Source: Terrimonas_A sp040509495
GTDB lineage: Bacteria > Bacteroidota > Bacteroidia > Chitinophagales > Chitinophagaceae
Reading direction: 5' to 3'
NCBI GenBank assembly: GCA_040509495.1
Contig: JBEVKW010000406.1
Span: forward strand, 72,214-136,213
Length of the DNA: 64,000 nt
The notes below the pieces were generated by a model. That model worked only from the letters and a program-made list of their open reading frames with translations, was not told the origin of the DNA and did not search any database. Numbering within the stretch: the stretch's first letter is position 1; the number at the start of each line of letters is the position of its first letter. Made by a program: the position numbers and the translations under genes. Below are positions 44,665 to 53,642 of the stretch, piece by piece.

Positions 44665-46215
44665 TTAGTAACCGGGATTTTGTTTCAGCACATTATTGCT
44701 GAGGTCAATTTGTGTTTGAGGGATCGGCAGATAAGAATCACGTGCAGCACTGAAAGCTGTTTTACCTGCATTCTGTAACAATGTTTCGGCAACGCCCCAG
44801 CGAACGATATCAAAGAAACGATCGTGCTCCATCGCGAGTTCAATTCTTCTTTCATGACGAACGGCATCACGCATGGCATCCTGATCAATTCCTGCAGGAA
44901 TATCAGCAAGGATGGCATTGTTGCCAGCTCTTGCTCTTGCGCGAACGCTATTCACCGCCACACGGGCCTGCTCGATATTATCGGCACCACCCATTTCTGT
45001 AGATGCTTCCGCGAACATGAGCACTACGTCAGCATAACGGAGAAGGCGGACATTCATCCAGTAACCGAAACGGTCGCCAACGCTTGCACGGATGGCAGGA
45101 TTCGTATATACTTTCTGATTATAACGCGGGTTTGGCAAGCCTACCGGCGTCAGTTCACCGTACATGGTCAGCCCTGGCGTAGTGGCTGTACTTGTGTAAA
45201 GGATCGTTCTTGCTTTACGCGGATCGTTTGGTTCATATGCTGCTTCCAGCTGAATGCTCGGTGTATTCCAGCCCCAGCCCATGTTCCACTCTCCTGAACC
45301 ACGCACACCCTGGATGCTGGTGTATTGAATACCCTGGTCCTGTTTGTTATTAGCGGATGCACGACCCTGCGCTTCAAACACCGATTCCTTACTGTTCTCT
45401 CCATCTTCACTGAAGATCCTGACATAAGGAGTTGACAGATCATATTGTCCGGAAGTCATCACCGCATTGGCAGCAGCTTTAGCAGCCGCCCATTTACCCT
45501 GCGTCAGCAATGCTTTGGCAAGTATACCCCAGGCAGCACCACTTGTTGCGCGGCCCGCGAACTTTGCATCCCATTTTGCGGGAAGATTACCAGCAGCAAA
45601 GGTCAGGTCACTTTCAATGAATGCATAGATCTCTTGTGGAGAGCTTTGAGCAACATTGTTCTGCGCTGCAGGATCAAGAAACAACGTATCGATCTTCGGA
45701 ACACGGTTGAACAAACGCACGAGCATGAAATAGGCATAGCCACGGAGGAATCTCATTTCAGCCTGTGACTGGATCTTGATCTGCTCAGAGGCTACAATGT
45801 TCGTATTGGTACCGATCTGGTAAAGCGTGTTGTTGCATTTGTTGATCAGGCCGTAGTAACCAACCCAGAGACCATTAGCTCTTCCGTTGTTTGGTAATAC
45901 AGGGAAATTATCCATGCTGATCACATCAGCACCGCCATCAGATGGTGTACTGCCTTTATCAGCATCATCACTGCGGATACTGGTAGCAACGATGAATCCG
46001 TCTACGTGCACGTTATAACCACGGAGATCAGAATAGGCACCGAGAATGTACTGGTCATAAGGACCGGAACCGCCCGGGTAAGGATAGTTTTCTTCGTCGT
46101 ACCCACCCTGGCGATCTGTGTCAAGAAATTTCTTACAACCGGAAAAAACGCCGACCATTACAAGAGCTGCTAACGCAAGGCTGATCAGGCGGGTTGTTTT
46201 ATTAATATGTTTCAT
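44665..46215 (-). CDS. susD-like: SusD/RagB-family nutrient-binding lipoprotein
   Basis: 516 residues with a lipobox (MVGVFSGCKKFLDT). SusD marks include an N-terminal YDQYILGAYSDLRGYN, the TPR-like helices (AEMRFLRGYAYFMLVRLFNRVP), LRYADVVLMFAEAS and the C-terminal AVRHERRIELAMEHDRFFDIVRWG. It binds glycan fragments at the outer membrane and caps the SusC channel encoded just upstream (23 bp gap). It is the second gene of the transport pair and is followed by the LamG lipoprotein. Confidence 0.95.
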   Translation of the reverse strand: MKHINKTTRLISLALAALVMVGVFSGCKKFLDTDRQGGYDEENYPYPGGSGPYDQYILGAYSDLRGYNVHVDGFIVATSIRSDDADKGSTPSDGGADVISMDNFPVLPNNGRANGLWVGYYGLINKCNNTLYQIGTNTNIVASEQIKIQSQAEMRFLRGYAYFMLVRLFNRVPKIDTLFLDPAAQNNVAQSSPQEIYAFIESDLTFAAGNLPAKWDAKFAGRATSGAAWGILAKALLTQGKWAAAKAAANAVMTSGQYDLSTPYVRIFSEDGENSKESVFEAQGRASANNKQDQGIQYTSIQGVRGSGEWNMGWGWNTPSIQLEAAYEPNDPRKARTILYTSTATTPGLTMYGELTPVGLPNPRYNQKVYTNPAIRASVGDRFGYWMNVRLLRYADVVLMFAEASTEMGGADNIEQARVAVNSVRARARAGNNAILADIPAGIDQDAMRDAVRHERRIELAMEHDRFFDIVRWGVAETLLQNAGKTAFSAARDSYLPIPQTQIDLSNNVLKQNPGY

Positions 46216-46238
46216 TGCTCTTTATTTAATTGTCTTTA

Positions 46239-49200
46239 TTAAAAGTTCAGGTTCAGACCAAAGGAATAAACTGCCGGTACGGGGTATACACCATTATCAG
46301 CGCCACCGCCAAGGATGCTGCCGATCTGTGCTTCTGGTGAATAACCAGTAACCTGGCTCCAGCTTTTAATATTCTGTCCGCTGATAAATACGCGGGCGGA
46401 TTTGAATGCAGTGCCTAACATGCCTGTCGGGAATGTATAACCAAGCTGCAACAGGCGAATACGGAAATAATCACCCGGTTCGAGATAGTAAGAACTGAAC
46501 AGGTAGTTGTTTCCACGGCTGTTATCGAGGATCGGCTCAACGTTGGTTGAACCTGGAGTGGTCCATGCATTCAGACGGTTAGCTTCATAGTTCAGCACGG
46601 CGAATGCTGCCGTACGGCGTTGTGTGTAGATCTTGTTACCCGCAACACCCTGACCTTGCAACACAATGTCAAATCCCTTATAAGCCGCTGACAGGTTAAT
46701 GCCGAAGCTGTACGGAGGGAATGGTGTTCCGAGGTAAGTTCTGTCATCAGCAGAGATCACGCCATCGCCATTTATATCTGCATAGGAGATATCGCCAGGC
46801 AATGAGTTAGTGAATGACGGTGTCTTGGCCAGCTCTGCCGTTGTCTGGTAGATGCCGGTCTGCCTGTATCCAAAGAAATATCCGATAGACTCGCCTGTTC
46901 TGGTCAGGTTAGCACCACCATTTCCGATCAGCTGGAAATTGGTTCTGTCACCAATCGATTTCACCACGTTCTTGTTATAACTGAAGTTGGCAGATGCACT
47001 GTAAGTAAAGTCTTTCCCGATCGCATCATTCCAGGTAACGCTCACTTCCACACCTTTGTTGGAGATCTCTCCGAGGTTAGTGAAGTAGCTGCGCGTTTCG
47101 TTAGGCAGTGTAACAGCGGTAAGGATATCTTTTGTTGTACGGTTATAATACGTCAGTTCGGCACTCAGCCTGTTTTTGAGCGTTTTGATGTCGATACCGA
47201 TATCAGTACCGGTCACCACTTCCCAATGCAGGTTCGGGTCAGGAATATAGGCGGCCTGGATCGCTGTGTAAACGTTATCACCGAAAATAGCGGTGGTTGC
47301 ATTGGTAATACCGGGTCTGTACAGGTTATCAGCAAATCCGTTGGCATTACCGGTTTGTCCCCATGCGCCCCGGATTTTCAGGAAGTCGATCCCATTGACC
47401 TTAAAGAAATCTTCATCGGTAACAACCCAACCAACACCAAAGCTTCCGAACGTACCCCAGCGGTTAGCCGGCGCGAATTTGGAGCTGCCATCGCGGCGGA
47501 TGGTTGCGTTCAGCAGGTATTTGCCCTGGTATGCATAGCTCAGGCGGCCAAAGGCACCAACAGCTGAGCTTTCACCACCGCCGCCATTGAAGTTGCCCGG
47601 GTTGTTCTGATTCGCCACACTGATATACCAGAAAGCGGGATCGCGGGGAATATTAACCGTTGTATCCTGGCGGTTACCATTGATATAGTTGCTTTGGCTG
47701 TAAATCGTCGTGAAGCCGGCGAGCGCAGTAACGGTATGTCCTCCGCCAAGACGTTTGTTCCAGGTAAGTGTATAATCCTGCTGGAAGCGTTTGAATTCTT
47801 CCTGTGACTGAGAAACCCCTGTTCTTACCGTGTTATCATATGTCGTCTCGGTTGGTGCGGCACCTTCTCCCAGATTTACAAAACGGTAAGGAAGCGGAGA
47901 ATAGGAGCGGCTGTTATTGAATCCAAGATCTGTATAAACGGTTGCTTTCGCAGTGAAATCTTTCAGGAATTTTATCTCAGCGAACATACTACCAACTACA
48001 CGGTAACCCCTGTTGATCGCATTACCGTCTGCACGATTCATGGCAGCTACCGGGTTACCCACCTGGGCACGCTGGAATGAAGGCATTGCATAGTAAGTGT
48101 TATCATCCACCTGGATCGGAACGATCGGAGCAGCCCAGATCGCACTGTTCAACGTTGCGGCACTTGGCTTTTGTCTCCAATGGAAACCAGTCAGATCAGC
48201 TCCTACCTTGATATTGTTGTTGAAACGGATCTCCTGGTTCAGGCGGGCAATGAATTTCTCGTAGTTATTGTACTTCAACACACCATCCTGTGTATTATAA
48301 CCAATGTTCAGCAACGTGGTGGTCTTATCACCGCTGTTGGAGATACTCAGGCTGTTGGTGCTGATCACTGCATCGCGAAGGATCTGATCCTGCCAGTTTG
48401 TATTGGCTGTGTAATTGGTATAATCAAAAGGAGCAGCATTGAGGTTAGCCAGCTGTGCGTCATACAACCTTTTGAAACCTGCCGCATCAGCTACATCGAT
48501 CTTGTCTGTTACATGCTGGATACCGATGTTGCTTACCAAATTGATATTTGTTTTGCCTTTCGCAGCACGTTTGGTAGTGATGGCGATCACACCATTCGCA
48601 CCTCTCATACCATAGATCGCGATAGAAGACGGATCACGGAGAACGTCCATCGTCTCGATATCCGCAGGGTTAAGATAATCGATATTATCCTGCAGGATCC
48701 CATCTACCACATAAACAGGGCTTGCACTGTTTGTACTGTTGATACCACGGATCCTCACTACCGGAGCAGCTCCCGCTTCACCCGGGTTGGAGATGGTCAG
48801 ACCAGCAACACGTCCCTGTAAAGAACTTACCGGGTTCGTATTTGCCATTTTCGCTACTTCTTCACCTTTCACAGAGCTGACAGAACCGGTGAGGTCTCTT
48901 TTACGCTGTGTGGAATACCCAACGACCACCACTTCGTTCAACGAAGTTTCAGCCGCCTGAAGAGTAACATCTATGGTGGTCCGGCCATTCACTTTTTCTT
49001 CGTGTGGTTGATACCCTACGGAAGTGAATTGAAGTGTGGCATCATCAGGAACAGTAAGTGAGTAGCCGCCATTTTCGTCAGTAACGGTACCCACGCTTGA
49101 ACCTTTGATAGAAACGGAAATACCGGCAAGTGGTGCGCCCGTAGCAGAAACCACTTTACCACTTACACGCACTTCGCGGGACGCGATCTCCGTAGGAGAA

Positions 49201-49562
49201 CTCGCTTCTTTCAGCACCACAAGGTTTGTGTTCAGGATCTTATAAGAAATGCCCGTATTCGAAAGCACTTTCGTCAGCACATCTTCGATCGGTGCATTTT
49301 CCACAGCTAAACTGACAGGGCGTTTTCCTTTTATAACCTGCTCATCGAAAAGAAAGCGGTAATTGCTGTTCTTTTCAATAGCAAATAAAACTTTTTTGAT
49401 GTCCGTCGTTTCCATGCGCAAGGTGATTCTATCCTGCGAAAAAGTTTCGGCGGAAGCATGAAGGCATCCAATGAGCAGCAGCAGCATCGTCAGTTTCATA
49501 ATCCTGTAGAGCTTTGTTGATAGCAGGCCACAAATAAAGGAGCCCACTTCATTTTTTTTCAT
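46239..49562 (-). CDS. susC-like: SusC/RagA-family TonB-dependent transporter with STN domain
   Basis: 1107 residues. The N-terminal signal peptide region ends around HASAETFSQ. An STN domain (about 45-115; LRMETTDIKKVLFAIEKNSNYRFLF) shows it takes part in trans-envelope signalling. A carboxypeptidase-like regulatory domain follows (about 128-205; VSGKVVSATGAPLAGISVSIKG), then the TonB box region, the plug (VVVGYSTQRKRDLTGSVSSV, ADIETMDVLRDPSSIAIYGMRGANGVI) and the 22-strand barrel ending with the aromatic SFGLNLNF. It imports glycans in concert with SusD. The STN domain would contact the FecR protein encoded next door to release the ECF sigma factor. Confidence 0.96.
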   Translation of the reverse strand: MKKNEVGSFICGLLSTKLYRIMKLTMLLLLIGCLHASAETFSQDRITLRMETTDIKKVLFAIEKNSNYRFLFDEQVIKGKRPVSLAVENAPIEDVLTKVLSNTGISYKILNTNLVVLKEASSPTEIASREVRVSGKVVSATGAPLAGISVSIKGSSVGTVTDENGGYSLTVPDDATLQFTSVGYQPHEEKVNGRTTIDVTLQAAETSLNEVVVVGYSTQRKRDLTGSVSSVKGEEVAKMANTNPVSSLQGRVAGLTISNPGEAGAAPVVRIRGINSTNSASPVYVVDGILQDNIDYLNPADIETMDVLRDPSSIAIYGMRGANGVIAITTKRAAKGKTNINLVSNIGIQHVTDKIDVADAAGFKRLYDAQLANLNAAPFDYTNYTANTNWQDQILRDAVISTNSLSISNSGDKTTTLLNIGYNTQDGVLKYNNYEKFIARLNQEIRFNNNIKVGADLTGFHWRQKPSAATLNSAIWAAPIVPIQVDDNTYYAMPSFQRAQVGNPVAAMNRADGNAINRGYRVVGSMFAEIKFLKDFTAKATVYTDLGFNNSRSYSPLPYRFVNLGEGAAPTETTYDNTVRTGVSQSQEEFKRFQQDYTLTWNKRLGGGHTVTALAGFTTIYSQSNYINGNRQDTTVNIPRDPAFWYISVANQNNPGNFNGGGGESSAVGAFGRLSYAYQGKYLLNATIRRDGSSKFAPANRWGTFGSFGVGWVVTDEDFFKVNGIDFLKIRGAWGQTGNANGFADNLYRPGITNATTAIFGDNVYTAIQAAYIPDPNLHWEVVTGTDIGIDIKTLKNRLSAELTYYNRTTKDILTAVTLPNETRSYFTNLGEISNKGVEVSVTWNDAIGKDFTYSASANFSYNKNVVKSIGDRTNFQLIGNGGANLTRTGESIGYFFGYRQTGIYQTTAELAKTPSFTNSLPGDISYADINGDGVISADDRTYLGTPFPPYSFGINLSAAYKGFDIVLQGQGVAGNKIYTQRRTAAFAVLNYEANRLNAWTTPGSTNVEPILDNSRGNNYLFSSYYLEPGDYFRIRLLQLGYTFPTGMLGTAFKSARVFISGQNIKSWSQVTGYSPEAQIGSILGGGADNGVYPVPAVYSFGLNLNF

Positions 49563-49711
49563 AATTTGTCAATTGAAGGGTTAATTACTGGTATCTCCCC
49601 GCTGGAGATTTTTTTACTATGTACTTAGCCTTGGGGGTTCCCCGGCCAGGGAGCTCCCAATTCTTTTAAAAAGGTTCTTATGAAGAGTTATAGATCATTA
49701 GGCATATGGCA

Positions 49712-50830
49712 TTAGCGGTGAATAATTATTTTATTTCCTGATCGCTTGAATATAAAAGGTGTGGTGGATGCATAGGCAAGTCCTTCCAGCGCCTGCTCCA
49801 CGCTCTCCCGTTCGAAAGTTCCTGTCAGCCTCTTCTGCTGCAATGCCCAGTCGGAGATCTCGATCTCAACGGCAAACCATCTTTCCATTTTTACGGCGAT
49901 ATCCGCGAATGGCTCGTTATCGAATACGAGTTTGTTTTCCGTCCACTGCATTTCATTAATGCTGCTGTCCCGGGAATTCCGTTTGAGCTGGTTGAGCGTC
50001 ATCAACGGAGGATCCATTTCGTCATCTGCTTTCCAGGCTGTTTTAGCAGTATCTTTTTTATTTTCCACGACGAGCTTTTCATTGCTGGCGAGAATGATCT
50101 TATCAAGGGGACGGCTTTTTATGGAGACTTCAAGACTGCCCCGGATCAGGCTGGTCTCGGTGGTTTTATCTTCGGGATATGCTTTCACGTTGAATACCGT
50201 ACCTAATACGCGGACCTCGACGGTAGATGTATGTACGAGAAAAGGCTTTGCCGGATCTTTGATCACATCAAAAAAACCTTCGCCGGTGAGCGTGACCTGG
50301 CGATCATCCTGGTTATATTCTTTATCGTAGGTGAGTTTGCTACCGGCATTTAACCAGACGATCGACCCGTCGGGAAGCTGGATCCGGGTTTTGGAGCCCA
50401 GCCGGGTGCTGATCTCATTCACGTTGGCGAGCTGTTTTGCCTGAGCTGCATCGGTTTTTCCCGAAAACGGGTTAAAGAAAAGTACGGCAGCCAGGGATGC
50501 GGCAACCGTCAATCCTGCCACCAGCCAGCGAAGACGCTTCCTGGATGCAGTTGCTGAAAGCTCAAATACGGCCGCTTCTTCTTCCGGCTCTATCGGTCTC
50601 CCAAAAGGAATGTTTTTTTCCTGCAGGCGGTGCAGGTGAAGCATATAAGCGTCTTCTTCTTCAGTAAGATCAACGGGAGGTTTGGCGTTCCAGATATCCT
50701 CGAGGTTCTGGGAAGCGAACTGCCACTCGGGATGCTGCTGCATCAGCTGTTCGAACTCGGTAAGGTCTTCGGGCGAAGCCTCACCGGCAATTTTTCGGGT
50801 CAGTAAAATCCAAAATCGTTCCTGGCTCAT
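49712..50830 (-). CDS. fecR-like: FecR-family anti-sigma factor
   Basis: 372 residues starting MSQERFWILLTRKIAGEASPED, the N-terminal FecR-type sigma-binding segment. A single transmembrane helix is at about 100-118 (WLVAGLTVAASLAAVLFF). The periplasmic part has the FecR signature TRLGSKTRIQLPDGSIVWLNAGS, LTGEGFFDVIKDPAKPF and VLGTVFNVKAYPED, ending with a DUF4974-like STN-contacting domain (LVFDNEPFADIAVKMERWF). It holds the ECF sigma factor encoded upstream and receives the signal from the STN domain of SusC. The gene starts 66 bp after the sigma gene. Confidence 0.94.
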   Translation of the reverse strand: MSQERFWILLTRKIAGEASPEDLTEFEQLMQQHPEWQFASQNLEDIWNAKPPVDLTEEEDAYMLHLHRLQEKNIPFGRPIEPEEEAAVFELSATASRKRLRWLVAGLTVAASLAAVLFFNPFSGKTDAAQAKQLANVNEISTRLGSKTRIQLPDGSIVWLNAGSKLTYDKEYNQDDRQVTLTGEGFFDVIKDPAKPFLVHTSTVEVRVLGTVFNVKAYPEDKTTETSLIRGSLEVSIKSRPLDKIILASNEKLVVENKKDTAKTAWKADDEMDPPLMTLNQLKRNSRDSSINEMQWTENKLVFDNEPFADIAVKMERWFAVEIEISDWALQQKRLTGTFERESVEQALEGLAYASTTPFIFKRSGNKIIIHR

Positions 50831-50896
50831 GCAGTCATATGGCTTGTTACCCAATAAGACAAAGCCCGGAAAACATTACCCCTAAAAGAACTGCAA

Positions 50897-51481
50897 TTAT
50901 TTTTTAGAAATCCTGACGTTGAAACTGGAGACCTCCATCTGCATGCATTTTCCAAGACGCCGCATGGCGATAGTCATTTGAGCTTCAACCGTTTTAACGG
51001 AGATCTGGAGCAGTTCGGCCACTTCTTTGTATTTCAACCCGTCATCTTTGATCAGCTTAAAGATGAGCCGGCAACGGCCTGGAAGGTCTTCCACTGCCTG
51101 CTGCAATTTCTGCATCAGTTCCTCCGTCATCATCAGTTTCTCCGGGTCGAAGTAAACGCTTGGCATCGGCACCAGCCATTCACCAGCATCCAATGCCTGC
51201 TGGCGGCGCTCTTTGGCAATGCTGTTCAACGCACGGTTCTTAACAGCCTTATATAAATAGATCAGGGGAGACTCAATTGCCGGAAGCTTTGTTTTGTGTT
51301 CCCAGATATGAATAAAGACATCTGAGACGACTTCCTGTGCGTGGTCATTTGATTTTAAAATTCCAAAAGCAAATTGGCAGAGTGGTTTATGAAGGAGCAG
51401 GAACAGTTTCTTATAGGCCTCCTCACTTTGCTGGAGAGCCACCTGTTCAAGCAACCACTTTATGTGCAATACATCTTTCAT
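50897..51481 (-). CDS. ECF sigma-70 factor of the PUL
   Basis: 194 residues. Region 2 (about 25-95) shows LHKPLCQFAFGILKSNDHAQEVVSDVFIHIW. Region 4 (about 130-180) has LPGRCRLIFKLIKDDGLKYKEVAELL and the recognition helix SVKTVEAQMTIAMRRL. It is the class that partners with FecR in Bacteroidota and should transcribe the susC-susD operon when the glycan is sensed. The FecR gene follows on the same strand. No clear TAnnTTTG box is present upstream; TACTTTTA about 20 nt before the ATG is the nearest. Confidence 0.94.
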   Translation of the reverse strand: MKDVLHIKWLLEQVALQQSEEAYKKLFLLLHKPLCQFAFGILKSNDHAQEVVSDVFIHIWEHKTKLPAIESPLIYLYKAVKNRALNSIAKERRQQALDAGEWLVPMPSVYFDPEKLMMTEELMQKLQQAVEDLPGRCRLIFKLIKDDGLKYKEVAELLQISVKTVEAQMTIAMRRLGKCMQMEVSSFNVRISKK

Positions 51482-51633
51482 TACGCCTTCAGGCTGTAAA
51501 AGTATTACTAAATCTGTACGTGGAAATTATTAGAAGGTTGTTTTTAGGTAACAAACCATGATACAACCAGCAAGAAGCGGTAAATATGCAATTACCTTTG
51601 TGATCTCATCGTTATCCCTGGTAAGCTATCAAT

Positions 51634-51798
51634 ATGAAAAGATTAATTGTCATATCAGTTATTTCTGCGTTTTTCTGCGGATGCGCAGGCAGCATGTCTA
51701 TTTATAGCAATGAGATCACCGGGAGCATCAATCCCGGACAGTTTTCTTTTAAATCGGAGTATATTCCTGTTAACCTAATGGACCCGTATCTTAACTAG
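51634..51798 (+). CDS. Very small lipoprotein
   Basis: 54 residues encoded from ATG 51634: a KR-containing N-terminus, the hydrophobic LIVISVISAF and the lipobox FCGC, then a short polar tail ending PVNLMDPYLN. This is a clear lipoprotein signal with only about 37 mature residues. No family was recognised. Its stop TAG shares the palindrome CTAG with the stop of the converging gene at 51795. It stands just beyond the ECF sigma gene, transcribed away from it. It may be an envelope peptide of unknown use. Confidence 0.6.
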   Translation: MKRLIVISVISAFFCGCAGSMSIYSNEITGSINPGQFSFKSEYIPVNLMDPYLN

Positions 51799-52166
51799 TC
51801 AGATTTTTGATCAGCCGCTGTCTCCCGTATATAAATGAACTCCGGCAAATGACCGAATAACCATTCCGTCACTCCGCAAAGCCACATCTTCATTCCGATC
51901 TTTTCTCCTTTCCATTCATCCAGGAGATAATATCCTCCGCCGATATACGGATCACATTTTTCGGCAAGTAAGAGTTTCGTGGAACCGGGTAAAGGCTCCA
52001 GGTCTATGTCAAGCGTAACACTAGCTTTTTCTCCTGCAATGATCTCCAGCATTACATCGGCTCCTTCTACCATTTGCAATCCATCTTTTGTCCCTCCCTG
52101 TAAAATATATTCAGGCAGATCTATGTACCAGCCTGTGGGCTCTTTGATGAATTTATACCTGTTCAT
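51795..52166 (-). CDS. Hypothetical protein, possibly DUF6717-like
   Basis: 123 residues. No membrane segment or signal. Motif-like segments are MNRYKFIKEPTGWYIDLPEY at the start, GGTKDGLQMVEGADVMLEII in the middle and MKMWLCGVTEWLFGHLPEFI near the end; the first two recall the DUF6717 family, but I am not certain of that assignment. Function unknown. The last 4 bp overlap the stop of the converging small lipoprotein gene. Confidence 0.75.
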   Translation of the reverse strand: MNRYKFIKEPTGWYIDLPEYILQGGTKDGLQMVEGADVMLEIIAGEKASVTLDIDLEPLPGSTKLLLAEKCDPYIGGGYYLLDEWKGEKIGMKMWLCGVTEWLFGHLPEFIYIRETAADQKSD

Positions 52167-52330
52167 GATCCAATTTAAGGAAATACTGATTCAGAAAAAT
52201 GCTGTCAGCATAATACAATTCATGGCGTTGAAATCCTCATGTTAAATACGAAAAACAGCAGCGGGATCCGGTGAAATCATCGAGGTCACATCCGCATGTC
52301 TTATTAGTTTTATTGAACAAATATGGCAAC

Positions 52331-53419
52331 ATGATCACTGAAACATATATCAATATATTACAGAACCTGAAAGAGAAAATTCAACACGCCCGTCAACGGG
52401 CGGTGCTTGCGGTAAACACCTTACTGTTATCAACATATTGGGAGATTGGTACTACAATACTCACCCAGCAAAAAGAAGAAGGCTGGGGTGCAGGCGTCAT
52501 AAACCGGCTTATTGACGATCTTAGAAAAGAATTTCCCGACATGCGCGGGCTTTCTATACGAAACGTAAAATATATGCGCGCTTTCGCACAAGCTTATCCC
52601 AACTTCGAAAAAAATCCCCAACATCCGAAAGATCATGAAAACCAGTCAGATATAATTGTGCAGCCGGTTGCTGCACAATTACCCTGGACACATCATCAGA
52701 TAATTCTCGACAAAATCAAGACAGATGAGGAGCGTTACTTCTATATACTACAGGCTGTGAACAATGGTTGGAGCCGGAAACAGCTGATCCTGGAAATCAA
52801 TTCCAGGTTACACTTACGCCAAGGCAATGCCATTACTAATTTCGAAAACACTCTACCAAAAATTGACTCAGCTCTCGCAAATGAAACATTCAAGAGTCCT
52901 TATATCTTCGACTTCCTTCACGCATCCGAACAGGTCCGTGAACTCGGCCTGGAAAAGGCGCTTGTTCAACAAATCAAAAACTTCATCCTTGAACTCGGCC
53001 GCGGTTTTGCCTTTATCGGAAACCAGTTCAAAGTCAAAGTTGGTGAAACAGAAGTCAGTCTTGACCTCCTCTTCTTCCATTACCGTCTTAACTGCTTTAT
53101 CGTGTTCGATCTTAAGATCGGAGAATTTAAACCCGAATTCGCCGGAAAACTGAATTTCTATACAACTGTCGTTGATGAAGAGATCAAACTTCCGGAACAT
53201 AAGCCTACTATCGGCGTACTCCTTTGCAAGAGTTCAGACCAAACAATGGTCAGGTATTCCCTAAAAAATATCAGCTCTCCACTGGGTGTATCGACGTTCG
53301 AACTGTTGAAAGACCTGCCGCAAGATCTGAAACCAGATATGCCAGGCGTGGAAGAACTGGAAGACGAAATTGAAAAAGAAATAAAAATGTATGAACGCGG
53401 ACTCGGGGAAAAAAGATAA
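52331..53419 (+). CDS. DUF1016-type PD-(D/E)XK nuclease (YhcG-like)
   Basis: 362 residues starting MITETYINILQNLKEKI. The N-terminal DUF1016 domain (about 5-155) has LLSTYWEIGTTILTQQ, AGVINRLIDDLRKEFPDMRG and NVKYMRAFAQAYP. The C-terminal nuclease fold has FAFIGNQFKVKVG, VSLDLLFFHYRLNCFIVFDLKIGEF (the D...DxK active site), FYTTVVDE and TIGVLLCKSSD. Members are thought to act on DNA in recombination or alongside restriction-modification genes. Here no restriction or phage gene is nearby, so it is an orphan. The ATG at 52331 follows a less family-like stretch that could extend it by 20 residues. Confidence 0.9.
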   Translation: MITETYINILQNLKEKIQHARQRAVLAVNTLLLSTYWEIGTTILTQQKEEGWGAGVINRLIDDLRKEFPDMRGLSIRNVKYMRAFAQAYPNFEKNPQHPKDHENQSDIIVQPVAAQLPWTHHQIILDKIKTDEERYFYILQAVNNGWSRKQLILEINSRLHLRQGNAITNFENTLPKIDSALANETFKSPYIFDFLHASEQVRELGLEKALVQQIKNFILELGRGFAFIGNQFKVKVGETEVSLDLLFFHYRLNCFIVFDLKIGEFKPEFAGKLNFYTTVVDEEIKLPEHKPTIGVLLCKSSDQTMVRYSLKNISSPLGVSTFELLKDLPQDLKPDMPGVEELEDEIEKEIKMYERGLGEKR

Positions 53420-53642
53420 GATCCATTGATCGGTTGAAAATATAACAAGACCGTCAGCCGATTAATTCAAATAGCGAAGATGATATGTGCCAACACATTA
53501 ATACGCCTAATATCAATACATAATAAGCGAGCCAGCCATCAGTAATATGCACCAGTCAGGATCAAAGCAGTTGCTCCCATTCTATCGTGCAAAGCACTAT
53601 ACGATCCACGGAGATCAAATGGCGCATGCTCCGGCCAGGCGG

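Noticed and set aside
49600..49670. Terminator between SusC and FecR genes (GGGGGTTCCCC region)
   Set aside because: The GC-rich palindrome around 49630 is imperfect and lacks a T-run in the direction of transcription.
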